The position numbers and the translations under genes are program-made. The notes under the pieces were generated by a model. It had not been told where the DNA came from. It did not search any database and worked only from the letters and a program-made list of their open reading frames with translations. Below are positions 1 through 11,700 of a stretch of DNA of 64,000 nt, one piece after another (within the stretch, counting starts at the first letter, position 1; each line of letters opens with the position of its first letter). This DNA comes from Stomorhina lunata (Eukaryota > Arthropoda > Insecta > Diptera > Rhiniidae). The stretch lies in NCBI GenBank assembly GCA_933228675.1, contig OW121740.1:52592174-52656173 (forward strand). The letters are read 5' to 3'.

Positions 1-1519
1 ACAGAACACAATATTGTATGTCCACATGGTATTAGAGCTGCAACGATATCCTTTTCGTGGCACATCCAACAATTTTTACGCTTTAGTTTCTCCAACATTT
101 TTGTTTTTGATGAGACTTCCAGCTGATGTTGCATTATTGCTCTTTTGTTATTGATACCATCACCAAAAAGGGAATCTGTGGGACTTATAGATGCTGAAGT
201 TGGTGTGCAATAAGCATTTGTTAACGTCGCTATGGAGTTCGGTAGTCCCCAGCTATATAGAGGTGATTCACCTATACCTTCATCGATTTCGATGTTATCA
301 ACATCGTTACAACCTGTAGTAGCACATGTTCCATTAGTTACCAGCGACTTCCAAAATTGATTATTACTGTTGTTGCTAGTATTATTTGAGCTCTTTGAAG
401 ACGATGCTGTGGACGAGGCCGATGAACAGGAACGCGTTAAAAGAGTATTTGCGGTAAGATTGGCTTGCTGTTGTAGGAGCCCGTTGTTTGAGTTTTCCAA
501 AAGATTGATGGAATTTATTACTGATTTTATATTTCTAATAGCACTTGCACTGTTTACTTGGGAAAACTGTTTACTTTTGTCAATGTTTTGTAAATGTTGT
601 GTTGCATTGGAGTTAGATGATTCCATTATATTGTCAATAAATTCACTGCAGTTTAGCTTAATATTTCCAGTGATGTTAGTATCCGAATTCATTGTTACAC
701 GTCGCTGTATATCGTTTATGGAAATAATGTTTGGATTCAGTTCAGTTTTAACCAAATCGTTGAATGTATTTGTGGTGTTACATTTGTTGCCCGAGTTTAG
801 AAGATTGCCTCCTCCTCCTATTTTACTGTATTCCAATGCTGAACCAATACCATTTTTATAAATTGATGATAAAATTTCTGAGTGCAAGTTGTCGTTGAGT
901 ATTTCACTGAGGGAATTTAATGAGTGAAAAGCGGCATCTGGATTAGAAGCAATAGTCTCAGTTAAACTATTGATAGAACAAGGTTGAGCTGACGGCGCTG
1001 TAGACGGTACAGCTAATGAGTTGCCTGTACGTGCTGCAATATGAGCTTCAATTTGTTTTCTGGCCAATTGTACGTTATCTGGCATTCCGGTTACTTCAAA
1101 TATCGGTTCTTTGTCGCGTGACGGCGTAATTATATAAGTCTGCGTTTCATGTTGAATATGTTTAATCGTATTACCTTTTGGGCCCACAACTAGGCCAACA
1201 ACTCTATATGGTACCCTCACTTGAATTGTTATTTGGCCAGGCACTGTAGTAGTGGAAGTCAATACATTTTTATTTAAAGGTACTAGACTACCTCCAATCT
1301 CTGTGCCACTTTGGGAATTGGACAAACATCCATTTTGCGCATCACTTGTACGCCGCGTTGCCCTTATTAGTGTAAAATGTTCTGCAGCAGACAAGATTTC
1401 TCGTTTAGCTTTAGCTACATCTTCCTTGCGCCCGGTAACTACGAATACTGGCTCCTCATTTCGCACCGGAGTTTTAATATAAGTATTAGTTTTGGCTCGA
1501 AGCGCTTTTATTTTGCAAC
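1..1519 (-). CDS. mex3-like: MEX-3 type RNA-binding E3 ligase, exon 3 (partial, 3' end outside window)
   Basis: MEX-3 proteins are cytoplasmic RNA-binding proteins with two KH domains and a C-terminal RING that act in post-transcriptional control and ubiquitin transfer. This exon opens after tttcag at 1523-1520 and completes KH1 ([20 protein letters not shown], then [10 protein letters not shown]). KH2 follows around 1230-1030 ([20 protein letters not shown] with its GPKG loop, then [20 protein letters not shown]). A long Ser/Asn/Gln-rich linker leads to the start of a RING finger at about 75-1 (CWMCHEKD...PCGHTILC), which the window cuts. Both the KH loops and the RING cysteines/histidine match MEX-3. 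The frame is open throughout. Coordinates are one exon of a minus-strand gene continuing from 5784. Family assignment is very secure; orthology to a particular Drosophila gene is not tested. Confidence 0.93.
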
Positions 1520-2446
1520 CTGAAAATAAGAAAAACATGAATTTTTACATTTGGCTCTAAGGTGAGTAATAGCACTCAAACGGATCATAAAACTACTTCG
1601 TAAAATTTGGGCAACAGTATCAAAAGTTATAGGCATATAAAATATGCATGTTTGAAAAAAAAATATTTTAAAAAGCAAACTTTCAACCGCCATAAAATCT
1701 GCATCAAAGCAAATTAAAACTTTTAAAGAACTTTAAAAATTGTATAAGATATAAGAATGAGGTACAAAAATCTTGTTTTGTTTGAAAAATTTTGATTTGA
1801 CTCGTTATCGATATTTTTCAAAGTTAAATGCGGCCGCGAAAACTGCTTTCACCTCAAATAATGGTAGCGCTTGTCCTGTCTCAAACATTTAATGTGGTGA
1901 ATCCTACAACACCAAGGAAAATTGCCAAATATAAGTTTCTCCGAACAACACATTAGCCACCTATTTTAAAGGAAAACAAATGCCTATAAAGAACTACTAG
2001 GGAATCACTGTCATATTTAAGAGTAGGATATTGCAGTTGACATAATTCATATTGGCATATATGTATAGCAATCTGAACCCAATAACTCCAGATTATGTTT
2101 AGACTTGACCTATTGAAGTGGTTGGAACCGGACAACAAAACAAAATCGAAATGTTTTTAAAATTCGCAAAAATATTTATTTAAATATTTTCAAGATAAAT
2201 AAGTTGTGAACTAAAATGTTGGTGTTTTTTGTGTTCTTGTACTTTTGGGTATGTTTTTTTATTTGAGAGAGTAACTACTATATTCCTCTCATTTGCACGA
2301 ATTTACCCATTACACTGTGCTCCATTTTGACAATTTTTTTTCCGACAAATAAATCGAGTACGATAAATCTAGGAGTTTTTGAGTTATACAAAAAAACTTT
2401 TTTTCTTGTAAAATCACAAAAACTTCGATTTTTAAAATTTTATAAA

Positions 2447-3769
2447 AACAAGTAAAAAAGTGCTATAGTCGGTCAAGCCCGACCATACGATACCCTTCAC
2501 CACTAAGGTCAAAGGTGTTTTTTTCCTGTATAAAGACAAACATTTGCTAAATTTTGCCATCATACAAACATTTTCTCAAAACTTATACTTAAATATATAA
2601 GTTTTGAGAAAATGTTTGTTTCCGCCATTTAGACTTATATGAGAGATTATCTTCAGATTTACGACCGTTTTAGTGATTTTTGTTTCATTTAGTGCGTTTT
2701 GAAAGAAGAGTTTGTATGGGAGTTATGGTCAAATGTGGACCGAATTTGGTGCAGAGATTTTGTTTTACATAAGTAGTACTTATTTAAAATTTCATAAAAA
2801 AAATTTGTGGCCAAAATATCAAATCCGGGAAGTGGGGCCTATGGGAGGTACCATGAATAATATACTTAAAGGTGGGTCTAAGACATAGATATTTCTATAC
2901 GTTACATACATCAGCACACACTTATAATACCCTTTGAAGGGCATACAAATACATAATCCAGTTATGCAGTTATTATACCCTTCACCACCATAGGTGGAAA
3001 GGGTATTATAAGTTTGTGCTGATGTTTGTAACGCATAGAAATATTTGTCTTAGACCCACCTTTTAGTATACCAATAGACTTAGAATCACTTTCTGAGTCG
3101 ATTTAGCGATGTCCGTCCGTCCGTCTGGCTGGACGGCTGGCTGGCTGGCTGGACCCCCATGTAAACCTTGTAATCAAACTACAGGTCGCAATTCTAAAGA
3201 TAATCTGATGAAATTTGGCACAGATAATTTTTTTGATAATGGGACCATGGCTATTGAAATTGGTCAAAATCGGTCCATTATTTATGGTACCTCCCATAGG
3301 TCCCACTTACCGGAATTGCTATATTGGCCACATATATCAATTTAAAACAGATACTGCTTATGTAAACTTAAATCACTGTACCAAATTTCGTTGAAATCGG
3401 TTAACACTTGACCATAGCTCCCATACAAACTCTTCTTCAAAAACGCACTAAATGAGACAAAAAATCACTAAAACGCTCGTAAATCTAAATATAATGAAAA
3501 TTTTGAGTTTATTTTTTGTATACATAATTTTTGTAACAACTGTAATCAATTTGCCAAATTTCGAGATTATCGGTCCACATTTGACCCTAGCTCTCATATA
3601 AGTCCAAATGACGGAAACAGGTTGAATATATACGTTTTGAGAAAATGTTTGTATGATGGCAAAATTTAGCAAATATTTGTCTTTATACAGGAAAAACACC
3701 TTTGACCTTAGTGGTGAAGGGTATCGTATGGTCGGCTTGACCGACTATAGCGCTTTCTTACTTGTTTTT
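2447..3769. repeat. Inverted pair of family A (DINE-1/mini-me-like) elements in the MEX-3 intron
   Basis: A full-length copy on + runs from TATACCCTTCACC at about 2975 to CTTACTTGTTTT at 3769. A shortened copy on - spans 2948-2447. The pair is tail-outward, so the outer 140 bp and more are inverted repeats of each other. Family A layout: 5' TATACCC with a short stem, a GAGTCGATTTAGCGATGTCC core followed by (GTCY)n at 3100-3150, and a 3' hairpin GTCGG-loop-CCGAC about 30 bp before the terminal CTTG. This is the layout of DINE-1/INE-1 and mini-me elements, usually classed as non-autonomous Helitrons. The family link is inferred from architecture. Other family A copies lie at 50985-51545, 52861-53663 and 54436-54590. 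Confidence 0.75.
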
Positions 3770-4579
3770 AATATACACTTATAGAGAAGAAAGTGCCAAA
3801 CAAAACAAGGCATAAATGATTTAAAACCATCCAAAATAAAAAACAATTTTAGTCCTACTTAATGATATTTTTGTTGCCGAATTTCGATTTTTTTTTGTTT
3901 AATTTATTTCTTTCATAACGCTATATCTTGAAAACTAGACGTAACCCGTAAAAAAAAACGGTTAGCACGGTTAAAATTGATCCTTCAATTTTTGCAAATA
4001 ATTCAGCAACCCTTGATATTAGAAATTAAAAACATAATTAAAAATTTTCTAGACAAATGTAAAAACATACGTACAAAGGTTTAACGAAACCTGATAAACC
4101 TTTTTAATAAATATACGGCTGCACCTGTGCCAAGTTTTTAAAATAAACTTTTGTTTCTTTAAATCATTCTTTGAACCACCTTTATAGCACTTTTGTTTTA
4201 GTCGCCAACAAAGCAACAACAAAAGTGTGGGAAATAAAGAAATTATAAAACTGAAAAATGTTTGTGTGTTTCTGTTCAGATGATAATCTTCTCTTCATGT
4301 TGATATTAGTTGGACACAATAATAATTCGTATTTATTCTGTCCCTCAATATAAGATATAATGTGTGGTTTTTGCTCTGTCTAGAATTAGGGATAATCCTC
4401 CTGAGATGATCTAACCAACCATCGAAACGCGTCGAGGAAAGGTTTCCCCACCAACATTTTTTGGTTTTTATCAAAAAACTATTTATTACAATAATAAATA
4501 ATTGTAATGAATTCGAATCTTAGTGCAATACACTACAGTAAAACTTTTTAAGAAAAATTTGCAAGTAAAAAAAAATTAC

Positions 4580-5200
4580 CACTAAATAAGCAATTGTTAG
4601 AGAAAACAAATTCTGTACACAACTCTAAACAATCCTTCAGCAACGTATAGCAAAATTGCACGAAAAGTAGGAACGTCACGGTTAAAAGTGTAATAGGTCG
4701 ATACAAGAAAGAATTGGGAATCCAGAGAAAATCTGGAAGTGGTGGAAAATTTGGTCCGCGAAATAAAAAATTGGCAAAAACCATACAACTTAATTTCTTT
4801 CGAAACCCTACCACTTCCATTAGAGATATGGCCAGAAAAACTGGTGCTTCAAAATCTTTCGTTGAAAGAGTCAAAAAAAATTTAGTAATTTGTAGTATTT
4901 TGGCCAGAACTAACCACCAGCCACTATTCCAAAAAAAAAAAACGTAGAATGGTATACTGTAAATAATATAAATTAAGCTTCTGAGGACTGTAACCCCCCT
5001 AACTGTCCAGAGCTTCGCCCAATTGAAAAATATTGGGCATTAATGAAAAGATCCTTAAAAAATACTAAACAGGTGTGCAAAAACGAAAGATAGTTTCAAA
5101 ATATGTGGCGAAAATCCTATGCTACAGTAAATGAAAGAAGTTAAGCGAAAAGTGAGAGTATTTTATGGAAATAGGCGATAATTTCTTAATATCGATATTT
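4580..5200 (+). pseudogene. Decayed Tc1/mariner-type transposase relic with internal deletion
   Basis: A helix-turn-helix DNA-binding segment reads in one frame at about 4714-4890 (KKLAKTIQLNFFRNPTTSIR, then DMARKTGASKSFVERVKK). Around 4985-5080 the sequence jumps to the end of the catalytic domain (NCPELRPIEKYWALMKRSLK). The middle of the DDE domain is missing and frames are broken, so no enzyme can be made. I could not define terminal inverted repeats. It lies in the MEX-3 intron on the opposite strand. Confidence 0.6.
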
Positions 5201-5319
5201 TAAGAATTGGAAGATACCATAAATTAATAAAAGCTTTAATTTTCTAAAATTAAACTGAGCGTTTTAATTTTATTGACCAAAATCCAAGGATCAATTTCAA
5301 TCGAGACAGTCTTTCCTAC

Positions 5320-5480
5320 AAAAATGGTAATTCTGCAACAGCCATATATCGTGCTTTAAGAGGAGATTTTGCCAATTGCTCCAACTACGCAAGCAATTGG
5401 CAAAATTGTGAAGAAATTTGAAAAGACTGGAGCAGTTACAAATATTACAAATGTAAAAAATCAACAATATCGGACATTAA
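5320..5480 (+). pseudogene. Short mariner-like transposase N-terminal fragment
   Basis: About 160 bp reads in shifting frames as a mariner-type N-terminus (YKNGNSATAIYRALRGDF, then KKFEKTGAVTNI), resembling the start of insect transposases with a growth-by-HTH layout. No catalytic region follows, and it is a dead relic. Confidence 0.4.
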
Positions 5481-5509
5481 TTGAAAGAGCTACATGGTCC
5501 AAGAGTTAT

Positions 5510-5700
5510 TTAACTTTTGAGGTGGTCTACTTTGACGCCCAATAATTCACCCTGAAAACACAGGGTAACCATAATTCCAAAAATCAAAAAGCTTGGGTCC
5601 CCCTTAACAATTCTCTCATGTTTACTGATGCAATCAGACTTACAGGTTGGAAGATACAGATTTACTACCATTTGTTTATGATTTCAAACCGTTGTTTATA
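5510..5700. repeat. Interspersed repeat D, copy 1
   Basis: The segment beginning with CCCAATAATTCACCCTG and continuing with ACTGATGCAATCA and GGAAGATACAGATTTA recurs in diverged form at 32095-32300 in the same orientation. No coding capacity and no clear termini were seen. Confidence 0.5.
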
Positions 5701-5783
5701 GGTTTGCTTACAAAAGTCGCAAACTAAACTTTAAGGTTTAAACATTTTGTGGTTGTTAAAAATACTATATACTGTATTCTTAC

Positions 5784-6910
5784 CTTGCCTTCCAACGATT
5801 TCTGCAACGTGTTCTGAGCTCGGAACCGGTACACATTCAGTCATATTTTGAGATTTCTTTGAGCGTTCATCTATTATTGCCGTTTGTGCAGCAGCACTCA
5901 TGCTTTGATTTGGATTTGGCATTGAATTAATACTATTTGAGATATTTTCTTGGCTTTGTTCGACAAAAAATTTATGATTTAAAAGTGCAGCACCACCACC
6001 GGATGGTGAATGAAGAAAACTTTTGGTAGTTATATTATACTGATTTGCAACTGGTGAAGAAGACGAATGTGGTTGTTGATGATAATTTATTGAACCATGT
6101 AACATGTGATGGGGTTGTAATTGCTGATAATTATTGGTTATAGAAGACAAAGGTAATGTACCAGTTGATGTTGACGGTATTTGATTCAAATTCATCATTG
6201 TTAGCTCTACAGCTATTTGAAGGGTTCGTGCATCCTCGTTATTCAAACAAGGACTATCTGTACACAATTGTTGTGTATGTTGATGGTGTATGCTTTCCAT
6301 CATAAGTCTATTCTCATTCTCACTATTATCATGCTGGGTTTGATTAATAGATTCCGCCATATGTATATTTGTTTCAGTCTGATTGGAAATTTCTGGCGAA
6401 GCACGATCATCTTCTAAGTCTCCATTAACTACAGCCAATAAAGAAGCATTTAGTTTGCTTGTGACCGAAGTAATGGAATCATTTAAATCGTTAGATGATA
6501 TATTTGAACACATTTGATTCTCAGCAGTAGCTGTCAGTCTGTTACATGAATTTTCCATGGAATGTGATTTTAAATATGAATTCGATGATGACGATGATGG
6601 AGAATTCGATAGCGAGCCGCATCCCGAGCTACCACTTAAAACTACACCAGTTTCAAGGGAAATTAGCGATGACGAACCCATATATTTGGCAGCTATTGGA
6701 GATGTTGATGATAATTGTTGATCATTTAATGATGATGTAGTGGGTGTTGATGGTTGTTGCATACAGTTAACCGATGTTTGAGACGGTTTTGTATTGATGT
6801 GATGTGAATTCATGGCTCCTAAAATACAGTTTTGTTGTTCCGTTGTCTCTTCCTGGGACTGCAGTCTTAATGTAGGTCCAGCTACTCTTTGCTCTTTTTT
6901 TAATCTAGGC
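5784..6910 (-). CDS. mex3-like: MEX-3 homologue, exon 2 (N-terminal low-complexity region and start of KH1)
   Basis: This exon carries the poly-Ser/Asn/Gln region, then a conserved MEX-3 segment ([16 protein letters not shown]), then [20 protein letters not shown], the canonical start of KH1. The donor is AGGCAAG|GTAAGA at 5784/5783, phase 1. It splits the codon for the second glycine of the KH1 GxxG loop (GRQ-G), and the next exon resumes with GCKIKAL. The acceptor at 6911/6910 (gcaag|G) is weaker and is chosen because it joins exon 1 in phase, giving [12 protein letters not shown]. An in-frame ATG at 6813 could be an alternative start, but the frame stays open and protein-like upstream of it, so I prefer an exon. 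Length 1127 bp keeps phase 2 to phase 1. Confidence 0.88.
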
Positions 6911-8748
6911 CTTGCGATTTTAGAATATATGGGGTAAAGTCAAAAATTTTGTACAAATTAAGTCGAATACGAAGATTTCTATCAGAAAAGCATAAATGGG
7001 ATTATATACAGTAAAATAAAATTCTATTTTGGTGATTAAAGATTTAAGGCAAATATTTTTTTCTGCCAAAAATACACATTTCCTGAATTCTTTACTTATA
7101 TTGACTACTCATACATACATATGTATCTTTAATTTTTATAAAATTCCGATTTAAAGCTGATAATCTTATCTTATAAAATTTAAAGTGCCCTTATAGTTTT
7201 GATATAATGTAAAGTTAATTTTTTTTAATACTTTGGTCAATAAGTAAAATTAGGATTAACGGAATTGATTCAAATAACTTCGTTAAGAACACTATTCCAA
7301 AAAAATAATATTATTGGTAACAGTAAAAATAAATCTGACCTCTTAAACATGATGCGCACAAGGTAGGTGTTTAAAGTGATTTATAGCAATCTTTTAAACT
7401 GTAATTTCATATAATAAGTTCGCCGCCTTCAATAGAAATATACGGAGTTTAATTGATTAGGGGAATAAGTATAAAGTGTAAACCAAAATTATTAAGCTTT
7501 CGCTTAATGTTACTTATTGACCATCATATTCTTTCCTTTCTTAAAATTCTTGATTTATAAATTGTGAACCCACGGAATCTAGTAGGCCATTTATTCTCGT
7601 TTATTTAAGAAACTTGGGGGAAATTGATTAGTTGTAACAAAAAGTATTCACTCAAATTACAATTTTCTTTTAACTTCATTTGAATAAAATTCAATCTTAA
7701 AAAATTTATTTGTACCACTAATATTCAGATGAAAATAATCTATGCCTACAGTCGCATTGTTTAAAAATGTCGAACACTTCCAAACTTACTTTTTCTTATA
7801 CAAATGCATTATATCATTTGTCACCTCGACATTGGAATTATCGCAGAAAAAGCCAAATTCCTTGGAAAACTCTGAAGCGCATTGACCCTCTTCAAACGGC
7901 GTTGTTTCCCGGCTACTATTCGATGTGGGCATTTCACTTTGTAGCTCAGACAAGAGTTTATTTTCACTGGAACAACTCATTTCTGTGAAACTAGTCTGAT
8001 GTCCTGGCCACAATTTATTCGTATACGTTTATTGAGATTTTTTCATAATATGGCACCAGCTTCTCCTGTGGATTAATAATAAAATGAAGTCAAAATAACG
8101 TTATTTCGAGGAGAAGAAAAAACTTACCCGAATTTTAACTTGTTAGTGAATAAATACAAATTTTAGTTAGAAAAACCCAAACATTGTGCAGCATTACACT
8201 GATATTTTTTATATAAATTTATTTTAGCAACATTTTTAAAATCAGCCTCAAAAATTCTACTAAAAATAAAATCGTCATTGTAATCAAAAACTTTTTGTGG
8301 AAGATTGTTCCTGGCTTCAAAGTTGATAATGTGATTGGTCCTGGCTTCAAAATTGATAATGAAATTAATCTAAAGTTCATATGGTTACAAATTTTGAATC
8401 GTAAAGTTTGCATGTAGAACTTCCTATTGTAAGATTGTTTCAAATTGAACTTGTTACAAATATTATTGTTAACGTATAAAAGCTATGAAAAAAGCCCATC
8501 TCAGTATGAAATTTTCATATTTCAATATATGAACTACTTAACGTAGCTTGTCGACATGGTTATAGTTGATTGTGTTAAATGTCATTCAATAGATAGCGTC
8601 GGTTCATTTAGAAATTTATCAGCAATCTTACAGTATTTAAATGAAATCTGTCTTACCGAAAAAGATTTATGAGCCAAAAAAGACCAGAAGTCATGTCTAA
8701 AAACTCAAAAAAAAAAATTTTGAATTCTAATATCTTTTATATTATACG
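6911..8748. other. MEX-3 intron 1 and sequence upstream of its first coding exon
   Basis: Apart from the exon at 7790-7980, this stretch is AT-rich without a recognisable gene or repeat. A small direct repeat (CTGGCTTCAAAATTGATAATG-like) occurs twice near 8310-8360. It presumably holds the MEX-3 5' UTR and promoter, which I cannot place. Confidence 0.4.
7790..7980 (-). CDS. mex3-like: MEX-3 homologue, probable first coding exon
   Basis: An ATG at 7980 opens MSCSSENKLLSELQSEMPTS and runs 63 codons to a consensus donor AAAAA|GTAAGT at 7790/7789, phase 2. That is exactly the phase needed by the exon 2 acceptor at 6910, so the three exons make one uninterrupted frame. No domain is visible in this N-terminal piece, as expected for MEX-3, whose N-terminus is variable. 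The 5' UTR would lie above 7980; I could not place a promoter. The alternative is that this ORF is unrelated, but the strong donor and matching phase argue otherwise. Confidence 0.68.
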
Positions 8749-8763
8749 CTAGCATGTTTTTTT

Positions 8764-11700
8764 GGATTATCACTAAGAGGCTACAAGCTAATACACGCCA
8801 GTGGATCAGGTAGGCTGCGGGCATGTATTTTAGCTAAAAGCACTTTAAACGTCTTCATTCTATCTGATTTTAGTGATGAAGACACGGTAGTGGCTGCATT
8901 GGAAACCAGCGCAGGCCCTACACTGATCGCCTCGTGTTACATGGGCCATGACCAGATTGAACCTCCACCCAACAATTTGGTCAGGAAGACAGTGGATATG
9001 GCTGTCAGCAGAAATCTGCCGCTAATAATAGGTGCGGATGCAAATGCCCATCACACCATCTGGGGCAGCTCTAACATTAATGAAAGAGGTGAGTCTATTT
9101 TTGATTTTCTTCTTCGTAGCAGTTTAGATGTTGTCAACACAGGGTCAGAACCCACCTTTGTAGTAAGCAATAGGCAAGAGGTTCTTGATATTACTTTGGT
9201 AAGCTCTTCGCACCATAATCTAATTAAAAACTGGAGAGTGTCAAATGATTGCTCCTTTTCCGATCACAGGTATCTTGAATTCGAACTTCAGTTCACTCAA
9301 GATAAACCAACACCCTTCTTAAATAGGAAGAGAACAAACTGGGACATGCACAAAGAATCCCTCTGTCGACTCTTGCCCACTGTACCGCATATAGACTCTT
9401 GCGAAGACATTGATCTAGCTGTCAACACACTGACCAATGCCTTTCAGCAAGCTACAAATCAAGCTTGTAAGAAAATCACCAGGAAAGGTAAATGCAAACC
9501 ACCCTGGTGGTCAACCGACATTGAGAAGATACGCAAGGAATGTCGACGTCTGTTTAACGAAGCTAAGAGGACATCCAACTGGGTCCCCTACAAAGCTTCA
9601 GTTAACAGATTTAAAAATGTCGTCAGGAACGCGAAGAGGCAATCGTGGAGAAATTTCTGCAGCGGCGTGGAAGGATCTTCCGAGACTAGCCGACTTCGTA
9701 AAATCCTGACCTCCTCTCCCTCCGTCACTGGCTATATTCAAAAAGCCTGTGGCAACTGGACCACCAGTAGTTATGAAACCCTTGAGGTCCTCATGGGCAC
9801 ACACTTCCCTGGATGCAGTGCTCTGCATCGCGAGCCAGTGTCCAGTAACTCGACTGTCATCGGGTCCTCACCCATCCTCATTGATAGAGGAAAAATCAAG
9901 TGGGCTCTTGACAGTTTCAAACCATTCAAGTCAGCGGGTCCGGATGGAATCATCCCAGCTGACCTTCAGCATAACGCTGAGACTATAACTCCCTGGCTCA
10001 TCAGGATTTTTATGAGCTGTCTTAAATTCTCATATATACCGGAATCCTGGACCAGATGTGAGGTAGTATTCATCCCTAAAGCGGGTAAAGCTAGCCACAC
10101 AAAATCGAAGGACTTCAGACCAATCAGTCTCAGCTCCTTCCTTCTTAAAACTTTAGAACGCATTATTGATGGTCACTTACGATCATCAATCAATCCACGC
10201 TTTCTCTCTAAATCACAGCACGCCTATAATAAAGGTAAGTCTGTTGAAACAGCACTCCACTCACTTGTTAGTTCCTTAGAAAAATCACTTGAGTTCGGCG
10301 AATTTTCACTGGTTGCCTTTCTAGATATAGAGGGAGCCTTTAATAATATTAAGCCCACGTCGATTACTTCGGCAATGGCGGATATAGGAGTTGATGACTC
10401 TATCATCTCTTTTATTGGAAAACTTCTTTCCTATAGAATTATTTTCTCTACCTTGGGAAAAGCTACAGTATATAAAGTAGCATACCGAGGTACTCCTCAG
10501 GGGGGTGTTTTATCTCCCCTGCTCTGGAACCTTGCCATCAACAAATTGTTAATGGAATTGGACTCTCTGCGCTTCAAAACTATTGCTTACGCAGATGATG
10601 TCGCTATTGCAGTTTCGGGCAAGTACCTAAACACTATCTCGCAGCGACTCGAAGTCGCTCTCGCCACACTTACTGAATGGAGCGTTTCCAATGGCCTGGG
10701 AGTTAACCCCGCCAAAACGGAACTCGTTCTTTTCACTAGGAAATACAAGATTCCCCAGTTCAATCTTCCAAAGCTTGATGGAACGGAACTGGTACTCACG
10801 GATCATGCCAAATACTTAGGTGTGATCCTGGACTCTAAGCTGTCCTGGAACTTAAACACCCAATCTAGGGTGTCTAAGGCTTCCATTGCACTATACTCGT
10901 GCAGAAGAGCTCTAGGAAATACGTGGGGCCTATCCCCTTCCAATACAGCCTGGCTCTTCGAAATGGTTGTTAAACCCATTCTCATGTACGGCGCTCTTGT
11001 CTGGTGGCCTGCCCTAAACAAGGCTAATCAGCGAGGACTTTTTGTTAAGATCCTTAGATCTGCTGCTCTCATGATTACGGGTGCTTTAAGGACTACTCCT
11101 TCAAAGGCACTCTTTACCATGCTTAATTGGCTTCCGGCTGAGCTAATGGCCCAATTAGTAGCCCTCAACTCAGCTATCAGGTTAAAAACCACCGGTGAAT
11201 GGTCTACTTCGTCTCTAGGCCACACCACTATTCTGGAGAAACTTAATCTCCCTGATAATATAGACTACTGTATTCCCTCACCCGCTTTCGAGCAATCCTT
11301 CACTGCGGATATCTCAGGGGCCCATAACGCTTTTAGTGAAGAGACCCTGGTTATCTATTCGGATGGATCCAAATCGTCACGTGGTGTGGGTGGGGGCTTC
11401 TTTATCCCATCATTTGGGATTAAAGTGAAATTCAAGCTCCCTAAACAATGCAGCATTCTTCAAGCTGAAATTTCAGCTATTTATAGGGCGAGCAAGTGGC
11501 TCACGTACCACCGAGTATATCCCAACGATATTCGTTTCTGTACAGATAGTCTTGCCGCCATTCATTCCCTTTCATCGGTCTACACGACATCCGTTCTTAC
11601 CCGTGAATGCCGGGCGTCTCTAAATGAGATGGCGAGACATTCCAACATTGAACTTTTCTGGGTACGTAGTCATAGTAATGTACCAGGTAACATCATAGCG

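Noticed and set aside
370..861. Plus-strand ORF of 163 codons
   Set aside because: It is the reverse complement of the MEX-3 exon 3 linker; the minus strand has KH and RING domains in frame.
9437..11228. Short ORFs on both strands inside the LINE
   Set aside because: Shadows of the long plus-strand ORF with RT and RNase H motifs.
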